6,848 bases of DNA from Bacteroidia bacterium (GTDB taxonomy: Bacteria; Bacteroidota; Bacteroidia; UBA8524): contig JALRIQ010000147.1 of assembly GCA_023277325.1 (NCBI GenBank), positions 1 to 6,848 of the forward strand, in the 5' to 3' direction. A program made the translations under genes and the position numbers. Positions 1-5,580 of this stretch are shown here, in pieces. Each line of letters begins with the position of its first letter. Positions within the stretch are counted from its first letter, which is position 1. The notes beneath the pieces were generated by a model that did no database searches, had not been told where the DNA came from, and saw nothing but the letters and a program-made list of their open reading frames with translations.

Positions 1-1
1 T

Positions 2-151
2 GCCCGGGCTTATGAATACCTCCCGGAGTCTGTTCAGGCATTTCCTGAAGGTGCAGATTTTTTAGCCATTTTAGAAAAGACAGGATTTAAAGCGTGCAAA
101 GATCAACCTTTGACATTCGGAATATGCTCCTTGTATACAGCAGAAAAATAG
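2..151 (+). CDS. ubiE: UbiE/MenG quinone methyltransferase, C-terminal fragment
   Basis: The last 49 codons of a gene that begins left of the window, read in the frame starting at base 2 and ending at TAG 149-151. The visible part contains YLPESVQAFPEG, then a short helix (FLAILEKTGFK), and ends in LTFGICSLYTAEK. This is the characteristic tail of the UbiE/MenG/COQ5 family: the 'YLPxSVxxFP' segment, then 'GF', then 'LTxGICxxYxxxK'. The family is an S-adenosylmethionine-dependent C-methyltransferase acting on demethylmenaquinone or the ubiquinone precursor. In Bacteroidota it is expected to make menaquinone, which is inference from phylum. The SAM-binding part lies outside the window. The end of the gene overlaps the start of porT by 28 bases in another frame, which suggests co-transcription and possible translational coupling. 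Identity is fairly secure although only the tail is seen. Confidence 0.88.
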   Translation, partial: ARAYEYLPESVQAFPEGADFLAILEKTGFKACKDQPLTFGICSLYTAEK

Positions 152-822
152 GTATCGCTTCGGCACTGCTTTTGTCGCTGAACTATGCTTCCGCACAAAA
201 TCGTCCCCAAATCGATAACCGGATTCTGCATTTTGGTTTTACGCTTCATGGTACCTACAACATGCTGCAGATGAATACCTCGCAGCAATTTTTAAATATC
301 GACACGCTGAAAAATATCCGCCAGGAACCTTTTGCTGGTTTTGGACTTGGGGCCATTGTCGACTTGAAAATGGGCGATTACATGAACCTGCGTTTTCTAG
401 GGCCATCAATCTCCTTTGCACAGCGGAATATCTATTACGATTTTCAAAATTCCTCAAGTAACCGACGTGCTGAAATAGAAAGTGTATACCTTGAGTTTCC
501 TCTTCAGATTAAGATCAAGTCGGAACGGCACTGGAATACCCGTTTTTATTTTATCGGCGGTTTTAAGTACACCTACGACCTAACCTCGAATGTGGATGCT
601 CCGCGAAGTATCAATGATCCGGTCGTTGCCTTGGGAAAAAACATGTACAGCTATGAGATAGGAATTGGGATGGATTTGTATTTCCCGATGTTCAATCTTT
701 CGCCTGAACTGAAGTTTTCTCAAAGTGTGAACGACATGCTGGTACAAGACGATTTTGTTTATACCAAAGGCTTGGCGTCGATCTTTCCTCGCGTTTTCAC
801 CCTTTCTTTCCACTTCGAATAA
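124..822 (+). CDS. porT: PorT-family outer-membrane beta-barrel protein of the type IX secretion system
   Basis: Encodes 232 residues from ATG 124. The frame is also open from a GTG at 94, but ATG 124 gives a clean signal peptide: positive R7/K8, hydrophobic core IASALLLSLN, and an ASA-Q cleavage site after residue 24. The mature N-terminus (about 30-45, DNRILHFGFTLHGTYN) matches the typical PorT opening, where 'LHFGF' begins the first strand. The rest alternates short polar turns with amphipathic strands, e.g. FPLQIKIKS, RFYFIGGFKYTYDL, YSYEIGIGMDLYF and PRVFTLSFHF, with an aromatic residue next to the C-terminus, as in an 8-stranded barrel. PorT (SprT in gliding flavobacteria) is required for type IX secretion of gingipains or adhesins in the organisms studied, and its usual size is about 230-250 residues. 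Its position directly behind ubiE agrees with gene order I recall from other Bacteroidota. Other T9SS genes are not in the window. A generic PorT-like barrel is the alternative. Confidence 0.82.
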   Translation: MLLVYSRKIGIASALLLSLNYASAQNRPQIDNRILHFGFTLHGTYNMLQMNTSQQFLNIDTLKNIRQEPFAGFGLGAIVDLKMGDYMNLRFLGPSISFAQRNIYYDFQNSSSNRRAEIESVYLEFPLQIKIKSERHWNTRFYFIGGFKYTYDLTSNVDAPRSINDPVVALGKNMYSYEIGIGMDLYFPMFNLSPELKFSQSVNDMLVQDDFVYTKGLASIFPRVFTLSFHFE

Positions 823-830
823 GCGGAGAT

Positions 831-863
831 TTTACCGCAATCTGACCGAATACACTAAGTTTG
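831..863 (+). promoter_or_regulatory. Candidate Bacteroidota-type promoter for tgt
   Basis: TAAGTTTG at 856-863 matches all six fixed positions of the Bacteroidota -7 consensus TAnnTTTG. Upstream, TTTA at 831-834 differs by one base from the -33 TTTG element, with a 21-base spacer, inside the usual 19-21 range. Transcription would start at about 868-871, only a few bases before the tgt ATG at 872, so the message would be nearly leaderless. This is a motif match only. Because porT ends just 49 bases before tgt, readthrough from porT is also possible. Confidence 0.4.
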
Positions 864-871
864 CCTTTTCG

Positions 872-1990
872 ATGAAATTCACTTTAAGCGCCCAAGATAC
901 GAATTCAAAGGCCCGTACCGGTATTGTACGCACGGACCACGGTGATATTCCTACGCCGATATTTATGCCAGTAGGAACGGCGGGAACCGTCAAGGCAGTA
1001 AGGCAAACGGAACTCAAAAACGATATTGAGGCCAAGATCATTCTTGGCAATACCTACCACCTGTTTTTACGTCCCGGGCAGGAAGTTTTGAAACAGGCCG
1101 GTGGACTGCATAAGTTCATGAACTGGACAGCGCCTATCCTTACCGATAGTGGTGGTTACCAGGTGTTTTCCTTGGCGCAGAATAGAAAGATTAAAGAGGA
1201 GGGAGTGGAGTTTCGCAGTCATATCAATGGAAGTAAACTTTTCTTTTCTCCCGAAACAGCCATGGATATCCAACGCCATATTGGGGCAGATATCGTGATG
1301 GCCTTTGATGAATGCACGCCGTACCCTTGCGAGAAAAAATATGCCCGGGAATCAATGCATATGACCCACCGCTGGTTGGATCGTTGTATTGCCGATATGA
1401 ACGGCCATGATCCTTTGTATGGCTATAAGCAAACCTTGTTTCCGATTGTTCAGGGAAGTGTTTATCCAGACTTGAGGAAAGAGTCGGCAGAATTTATTGC
1501 TTCGCGGGAGCAGGCTGGAAATGCTATTGGCGGATTAAGCGTAGGAGAGCCAGCAGAGATGATGTACGAAATGACCGACTTGGTTACCGACATCCTGCCA
1601 AAAGATAAACCACGTTACCTCATGGGGGTAGGAACGCCTGCCAATATTCTGGAGTGTATTGCCTTGGGTATTGATATGTTTGATTGCGTGATGCCAACAA
1701 GGAATGCGCGAAATGGAATGCTATTTACGGCGGAAGGGATTATCAATATAAAAAATAAACGCTGGGAGGAGGATTTTAGTCCGGTGGATGATACCATAAC
1801 CCCAGATTATAGCAAGGCTTATCTCCGACATCTCTTTGTGGCCAAAGAAATTTTAGGGGCACAAATTGCCAGCGTTCATAACCTGAAATTTTACCTTTGG
1901 CTGGTCGGCGAAGCACGAAAACATATTGAGGTGGGCGACTTTTTGAGCTGGAAGAATGAAATGGTGCAGAAATTGACATTCAGACGTTGA
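872..1990 (+). CDS. tgt: Queuine/preQ1 tRNA-guanine transglycosylase
   Basis: Encodes 372 residues from ATG 872 (E. coli Tgt has 375). Longer in-frame starts reach back to TTG 755 inside porT, but homology begins at MKFTLSAQD, so ATG 872 is chosen. Bacterial Tgt exchanges guanine at position 34 of GUN-anticodon tRNAs for preQ1 in the queuosine pathway, in the cytoplasm. Visible motifs are PTPIFMPVGT (28-37), TDSGGYQVFS (91-100) with base-binding/catalytic D92, MAFDEC (143-148), IVQGS (192-196), GGLSVGEP (220-227), and FDCVMPTRNARNG (270-282) with nucleophile D271 (E. coli D264). The C-terminal HNLKFY keeps H336, but the CxCxxC cysteines that normally bind zinc just before 'YxxAYLRHLF' are absent: the segment reads DFSPVDDTITPDYSKAYLRH. 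I recall the same loss in other Bacteroidota Tgts, so it need not mean an inactive enzyme. The lptF/G-like gene begins 2 bases after its stop. Confidence 0.96.
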   Translation: MKFTLSAQDTNSKARTGIVRTDHGDIPTPIFMPVGTAGTVKAVRQTELKNDIEAKIILGNTYHLFLRPGQEVLKQAGGLHKFMNWTAPILTDSGGYQVFSLAQNRKIKEEGVEFRSHINGSKLFFSPETAMDIQRHIGADIVMAFDECTPYPCEKKYARESMHMTHRWLDRCIADMNGHDPLYGYKQTLFPIVQGSVYPDLRKESAEFIASREQAGNAIGGLSVGEPAEMMYEMTDLVTDILPKDKPRYLMGVGTPANILECIALGIDMFDCVMPTRNARNGMLFTAEGIINIKNKRWEEDFSPVDDTITPDYSKAYLRHLFVAKEILGAQIASVHNLKFYLWLVGEARKHIEVGDFLSWKNEMVQKLTFRR

Positions 1991-1992
1991 TT

Positions 1993-3075
1993 ATGCTAAC
2001 ACGCCTCGATCGTTATATCATCGCTAAGTTTTTGAGCACCTTTTTCTTTGCATTAGGACTCATTAGCCTCGTGGCAATTGTTATCGATCTGGCTGAAAAA
2101 ATCGACGACTTCATACAGAACAATGCGAGCACCAAGCAGCTGATCTTCGATTATTATATCTATTTCATTCCATGGTTTTATAACCTTTTTAATAACCTCT
2201 TTGTCTTTATCGCAGTCATCTTTTTCACGTCGAGGTTGGCCTTGAATAGTGAAATTGTCGCCATGCTGGCAGGCGGGGTAAGTTTCCGCAGACTGCTTAG
2301 GCCTTATATGATTGGCGCCTCCATGCTTGCTGTCCTGAGTTTCTTTATGAATACCTGGATTATTCCCTATTGCAATGAGCAAAAGGTGGATTTTGAAAAC
2401 CAGTATATCAATGGACGTAGAAATGAAGAGCATTGGCAGCGCAATGTGCATAGGCAGCTTTCTCCTGGAGTCTATATGTTCATTGATAATTTCAGTAAAA
2501 AAGATTCGGTAGGGTATAAGTTTACCCTCGAGAAATTTGAGAACCGCACCCTGGTTTATAAGCTGGCAGCTGAACGTTTTTCATTCAACCAGGAATCGGG
2601 TAAATGGCATGTTGAGAATTATACCGAGCGCCTTTTCGGCGAAGAGGAAAAGCTCAATAAAGGGGTAGAGCAAGACATCGATATAGCATTTAATCCGCAG
2701 GAGTTTTTTCTTCGCAAGGATGATGTCGGGATTTATAATACGCCGAAATTGAACAAGATTATTGCTGCTGAGCGCATGCGTGGAGCAGAGAAAATTGAGT
2801 TTTACCTGGTAGAGAAGTACCGTCGACTGGCGATGCCGTTTTCTACCTTGATTCTTACCCTGATTGGCTTTAGCATCTCATCAAGAAAAGTAAAAGGCGG
2901 AAGAGGTATGCACCTTGGTTTTGGTCTCGGACTGGCCTTTAGTTTTATATTTTTAAGTCAGCTTACCTTTACTTTTGCCTACGCGGGAGATATTTCGCCG
3001 CTGCTGGCAGTATGGCTGCCGAATATTGTTTACCTCATGATCGGACTGGTGCTTTTCCGTCTTGCGCCCAAATAG
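1993..3075 (+). CDS. LptF/LptG (YjgP/YjgQ) family permease, LPS export
   Basis: Encodes 360 residues from ATG 1993. A TTG at 1987 in the same frame would overlap the tgt stop, but ATG 1993 opens with the family's MLTRLDRYI signature. LptF and LptG are the inner-membrane subunits of the LptB2FG transporter, which extracts lipopolysaccharide and passes it to the periplasmic bridge. Hydrophobic segments lie at about 12-32, 57-80, 102-124, 280-297, 306-327 and 337-356: three, then a soluble region (about 130-265, the periplasmic beta-jellyroll), then three, which is the family topology. Typical features are EIVAMLAGGVSFRRLLRP (87-104, cytoplasmic coupling region) and YRRLAMPFSTLILTLIG (276-292), followed by a short basic SSRKVKGGRG loop. 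Length is normal. The sequence does not say whether it is the F or the G subunit, so no symbol is given. It is tightly packed between tgt and the GT39 gene and is probably co-transcribed with both. Confidence 0.92.
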   Translation: MLTRLDRYIIAKFLSTFFFALGLISLVAIVIDLAEKIDDFIQNNASTKQLIFDYYIYFIPWFYNLFNNLFVFIAVIFFTSRLALNSEIVAMLAGGVSFRRLLRPYMIGASMLAVLSFFMNTWIIPYCNEQKVDFENQYINGRRNEEHWQRNVHRQLSPGVYMFIDNFSKKDSVGYKFTLEKFENRTLVYKLAAERFSFNQESGKWHVENYTERLFGEEEKLNKGVEQDIDIAFNPQEFFLRKDDVGIYNTPKLNKIIAAERMRGAEKIEFYLVEKYRRLAMPFSTLILTLIGFSISSRKVKGGRGMHLGFGLGLAFSFIFLSQLTFTFAYAGDISPLLAVWLPNIVYLMIGLVLFRLAPK

Positions 3076-3077
3076 GT

Positions 3078-4745
3078 ATGGAGAAGAAAGAGAAACGCTT
3101 ATTTTATTTCCTTTTTACAGCGATTGCAGTTGTTGTAGGAATAGGCATGTTTGTTCCTGTTATGGAAGTTGATGCGGCGCAATATGCGTCAATATCCAAA
3201 CAGATGTGGCAGGATAAATCTTTTTTGCAGATTATTCACCGTGACATCAATTACCTCGATAAGCCGCCTTTGTTATTTTGGCTTTCCGGTTTGTTCATGG
3301 GTATTTTTGGTATTTCCGATTTTGTTTACAAATTACCCAGTGTGCTTTTCTCCATTCTTGGTGTATGGAGCACATTTAAATTTGCCAAGCATTTTTATGG
3401 CGAGCGCACGGGGTATTGGGCTGCCTTGATGTATTCGAGCAGTGTGGCATTTTTCATTTTTAATAATGATATCCGCACAGATACGCTCATTATAAATTTA
3501 TTGATTTTTTCAGTGTACCAGCTTGTTTGGTACCGGGATACCGGCAGCAAAGGAGCTTTTGTATGGGCTTTTGTTGGTATCGGCTTAAGCATGCTCGCGA
3601 AGGGGCCGCTTGGTTTGGTTTTTCCGGCTTTGGCTGTGGGTGGCGATGTGCTGATGCGACGCGATTGGAAGTTTCTTTTTAAATGGCAGTGGCTTTTAGG
3701 ACTAGGCATCGTTGGACTGGTGCTGCTCCCCATGTGTATTGGCTTATACCAGCAATTCGACTCCAATCCCAATGCTTGGGTGAATGGAGAAAAGGGTGTT
3801 TCCGGATTGAAATTTTTCTTCTGGACCCAGAGCTTTGGCCGTTTAACGGGGGATAGCATTTGGGCGACGGCCTATTCGAATAATCCGGGTCCATTTTTCC
3901 TTACCGCCACGTTTTTCTGGGCTTTTCTTCCCTGGACTCCTTTGTTCCTCATTGCCTTTATCCGTCGTATAAAAGCTATGGTTGTGAATAAATTCAAGGC
4001 ACAAGAAGGAGAGGAATGGATGACCTTTTTCGCTTTTATTCTGCCTCTCATTGCCTTATCCAAATCGGGTTACCAATTGAACCATTATATCTATGTCGTA
4101 ATTCCATTTACTTCCATACTGGCAGCAAGTTTATTGGTACGCTGGCAAGGAATTAAAGGGGGCTGGTTGGTTTCGTGGAGAGCTTATTCCATATTTTTCC
4201 AGCTGCTTGTTTTTGCCCTTGTTTCATGGATTATGATACAGGTTTTCCCGTCGAAATGGACCTGGGGCTTTATGGCATTGATCCCTGCTGTACTTATTTT
4301 TTGGAAGGGGATCTCGCATAAAATTTCTTTTGGAATTGCAGGGGCTGTGATTTTCTGTTTCGCGGTGATGAATGGCTATTTCTATCCAGAGCTCCTTCAA
4401 TACCAGCGAGGTAAGCACGTTAGCGACTTTTATAACGCAATCAAGACGCCAAGCAGCAAATTGTATTTCTATAAGACAGGGGCTTCCCATTCGCTCGACT
4501 TCTACCAGGATCGGTGGGTGCCAAGATATGGCTACGAATCGAGTGAAGATATGCTTGAGCCGGATCATATTTATCTCTATACCAATAAGAATGGGTTGAA
4601 AGCGATGCGCGAAAAGGAAATCTCGTATGTTGTTTTAGACAGCATGGACTTTTTCCCGATCACACAATTGAATTGGAAATTCATGAATCCGGAAACCCGG
4701 CAAGAAGTAACGCGTAAGCGTTATTTCTTAGAATTGAATCAATAG
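3078..4745 (+). CDS. GT39 / ArnT-like polyprenyl-phosphate-sugar glycosyltransferase, multi-pass membrane protein
   Basis: Encodes 555 residues from ATG 3078, 2 bases after the Lpt permease stop. An earlier in-frame start at 3012 lies inside that gene and is rejected. The family (PMT_2/ArnT fold) transfers sugars from polyprenyl-phosphate carriers on the periplasmic side of the inner membrane, to lipid A, glycans or proteins. After TM1 (about 8-28) comes VDAAQYASIS (31-40), whose D32 corresponds to the conserved loop-1 acidic residue, then YLDKPPLLFW (59-68), whose D61 matches the ArnT 'EKP' site. Further marks are NDIRTDTL (130-137), LAKGPLGLVFP (173-183) and SKSGYQLNHYIYVVIP (328-343). Hydrophobic stretches extend through about residue 432. 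The last 120 or so residues (439-555) form a soluble mixed alpha/beta tail, as usual in this class. The acceptor is unknown; the neighbouring lpt gene makes LPS or lipid A tempting, but that is inference. Confidence 0.88.
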   Translation: MEKKEKRLFYFLFTAIAVVVGIGMFVPVMEVDAAQYASISKQMWQDKSFLQIIHRDINYLDKPPLLFWLSGLFMGIFGISDFVYKLPSVLFSILGVWSTFKFAKHFYGERTGYWAALMYSSSVAFFIFNNDIRTDTLIINLLIFSVYQLVWYRDTGSKGAFVWAFVGIGLSMLAKGPLGLVFPALAVGGDVLMRRDWKFLFKWQWLLGLGIVGLVLLPMCIGLYQQFDSNPNAWVNGEKGVSGLKFFFWTQSFGRLTGDSIWATAYSNNPGPFFLTATFFWAFLPWTPLFLIAFIRRIKAMVVNKFKAQEGEEWMTFFAFILPLIALSKSGYQLNHYIYVVIPFTSILAASLLVRWQGIKGGWLVSWRAYSIFFQLLVFALVSWIMIQVFPSKWTWGFMALIPAVLIFWKGISHKISFGIAGAVIFCFAVMNGYFYPELLQYQRGKHVSDFYNAIKTPSSKLYFYKTGASHSLDFYQDRWVPRYGYESSEDMLEPDHIYLYTNKNGLKAMREKEISYVVLDSMDFFPITQLNWKFMNPETRQEVTRKRYFLELNQ

Positions 4746-4779
4746 GCATTATTGCAAGGTATTTCTGCAATGCTGCAAT
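4746..4779 (+). repeat. TGCAAT/ATTGCA repeat cluster upstream of the response regulator
   Basis: ATTGCA at 4751-4756 is the exact reverse complement of TGCAAT at 4766-4771, which is repeated directly at 4774-4779. GCATT (4746-4750) plus GCA (4754-4756) can pair with TGCAATGC (4766-4773), giving an 8-bp stem with a 3-base bulge. No T-run follows, so it is not a convincing terminator for the GT39 gene. The dyad could be an operator, since LuxR/NarL-type regulators usually bind short inverted repeats. That is a guess based on position. Confidence 0.4.
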
Positions 4780-4843
4780 GTAATTAGTGATTCTGCTGGT
4801 TTTAGCGCCATAAATTCTTTTACTTAGCACTAAATTAACAGAT
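4780..4843 (+). promoter_or_regulatory. Upstream region of the response regulator, probable promoter not resolved
   Basis: AT-rich leader between the repeat cluster and ATG 4844. Two weak -7 candidates were seen. TTACTTAG at 4820-4827 agrees at 4 of 6 fixed positions of TAnnTTTG and lies 16 bases before the ATG. TATTTCTG at 4760-4767 (inside the repeat cluster) agrees at 5 of 6, with ATTG at 4733-4736 as a -33 candidate at a slightly long 23-base spacing. The 9-mer TTTTAGCGC at 4800-4808 recurs exactly before the TonB receptor (5557-5565). No Shine-Dalgarno is present; the bases before the ATG are A-rich, as is common in this phylum. Confidence 0.25.
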
Positions 4844-5482
4844 ATGAGCAGATCTATTAAAATTATCATTGCAGATGGTCAACGACTGCTTTCAGACAGC
4901 TTGTCATTGGCCCTTAATCAGCAAGATGGAATTGAAGTAAAGCAAGTGGTCGATTCCGGCCCAGCTTTAATGAAGTCTGCTGAGAAATCAGGAGCAGATA
5001 TAGTTATTACCGAGGTATCTTTAGGAGACGCTGATGGCGTTGCCTTAATTCAGAAAATCAAACGTCAAAATTCTGAATTACGAGTGATGTTACTTACGCA
5101 AAATGCAGATTCTGCGCAGGTGCTAAAAGCCGTTGACTATAATGTTGATGGGATTCAGATGAAGAGTTGCAGTCTTGAGGAGCTTGTTTCGGCTATTCGC
5201 ATTGTAGCGAGCGGTCAGAAATTCTATGCCCCACAAGTCTTGAAAATGATTGCTACACGTCCTCCAGTTGAGTCGCAAGCCGGCTTGAGTGCAAGGGAAG
5301 TAGAAATCATGCAAATGCTTGCTGAAGGATTATCGGCGAGAGAAATTGGCGATCGTCTTCTTATCAGTTCACGCACCGTTGAAACGCATAAAGCCAATGT
5401 CATGCGTAAATTAAATGTGAAAAAAGCCACACACCTAGTGAAAATCGCATTCGACCGTGGATTGGTTAAAGCATCACGATAG
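4844..5482 (+). CDS. NarL/LuxR-type response regulator with atypical receiver domain
   Basis: Encodes 212 residues, the normal length for a REC plus LuxR-HTH protein. The receiver spans about residues 4-122. It opens with IKIIIADGQRLL, where the usual acidic pair is D11-G12 instead of DD. The strand that normally reads 'DIVLMD' is DIVITE (52-57), putting glutamate E57 at the phosphoacceptor position. T85 (VMLLTQN) and K107 (GIQMK) of the signalling site are kept. The HTH domain (about 147-208) is complete: LSAREVEIMQMLAEGLS, then EIGDRLLISSRTVETHKANVMRKLNV, including the recognition helix 'SSRTVETHKANV'. The protein is therefore expected to bind DNA, but aspartyl phosphorylation in the standard way looks impossible; D to E often imitates the active state. 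No histidine kinase gene is adjacent in the window. It is flanked by the repeat-containing upstream region and a strong terminator, so it may be monocistronic. Its targets cannot be read from the sequence. Confidence 0.93.
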   Translation: MSRSIKIIIADGQRLLSDSLSLALNQQDGIEVKQVVDSGPALMKSAEKSGADIVITEVSLGDADGVALIQKIKRQNSELRVMLLTQNADSAQVLKAVDYNVDGIQMKSCSLEELVSAIRIVASGQKFYAPQVLKMIATRPPVESQAGLSAREVEIMQMLAEGLSAREIGDRLLISSRTVETHKANVMRKLNVKKATHLVKIAFDRGLVKASR

Positions 5483-5505
5483 TAAAACTTCAAAACCTAA
5501 GGGAG

Positions 5506-5538
5506 AAAGGCCAGGCGTCGTCTGGCTTTTTATTTTTT
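5506..5538 (+). terminator. Rho-independent terminator after the response regulator
   Basis: GCCAG (5510-5514) pairs with CTGGC (5522-5526). The stem is extended inside by a G-T and a C-G pair, leaving a GTC loop, and outside by G-T and A-T pairs. It is followed directly by a T-rich tract (TTTTTATTTTTT, 5527-5538). It lies 27 bases past the stop codon and separates the regulator from the TonB receptor gene. Confidence 0.88.
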
Positions 5539-5562
5539 GAAGAGAAGATTTTTTTATTTTAG
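5536..5562 (+). promoter_or_regulatory. Candidate promoter for the TonB-dependent receptor
   Basis: TATTTTAG at 5555-5562 agrees with the Bacteroidota -7 consensus TAnnTTTG at 5 of 6 fixed positions. A TTTG at 5536-5539 could be the -33 element, but the 15-base spacer is shorter than the usual 19-21. A start about 6 bases downstream would leave a leader of roughly 12 bases before GTG 5581. The terminator just upstream makes a separate promoter here likely, whichever exact bases are used. Confidence 0.35.
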
Positions 5563-5580
5563 CGCAAACCAAACCTGCCT

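Noticed and set aside
94..123. GTG 94 as the start of porT
   Set aside because: It would put a polar stretch ahead of the signal peptide and lengthen the ubiE overlap to 58 bases. ATG 124 gives a standard signal peptide.
823..838. GCGG-N8-CCGC inverted repeat between porT and tgt as a terminator
   Set aside because: Only a 4-bp stem and no following T-tract; too weak to call.
2053..2451. 132-codon open frame on the - strand inside the Lpt permease gene
   Set aside because: Antisense shadow with no domain, no plausible start context and no neighbouring partner.
3395..3859. 154-codon open frame on the - strand inside the GT39 gene
   Set aside because: It is fully antisense to a well-supported gene. 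Its translation is rich in P, S and K with no recognisable domain, as expected from the complement of a membrane-protein gene.
4224..4568. 114-codon open frame on the - strand inside the GT39 gene
   Set aside because: Antisense shadow; its composition looks random and the + strand gene explains the region.
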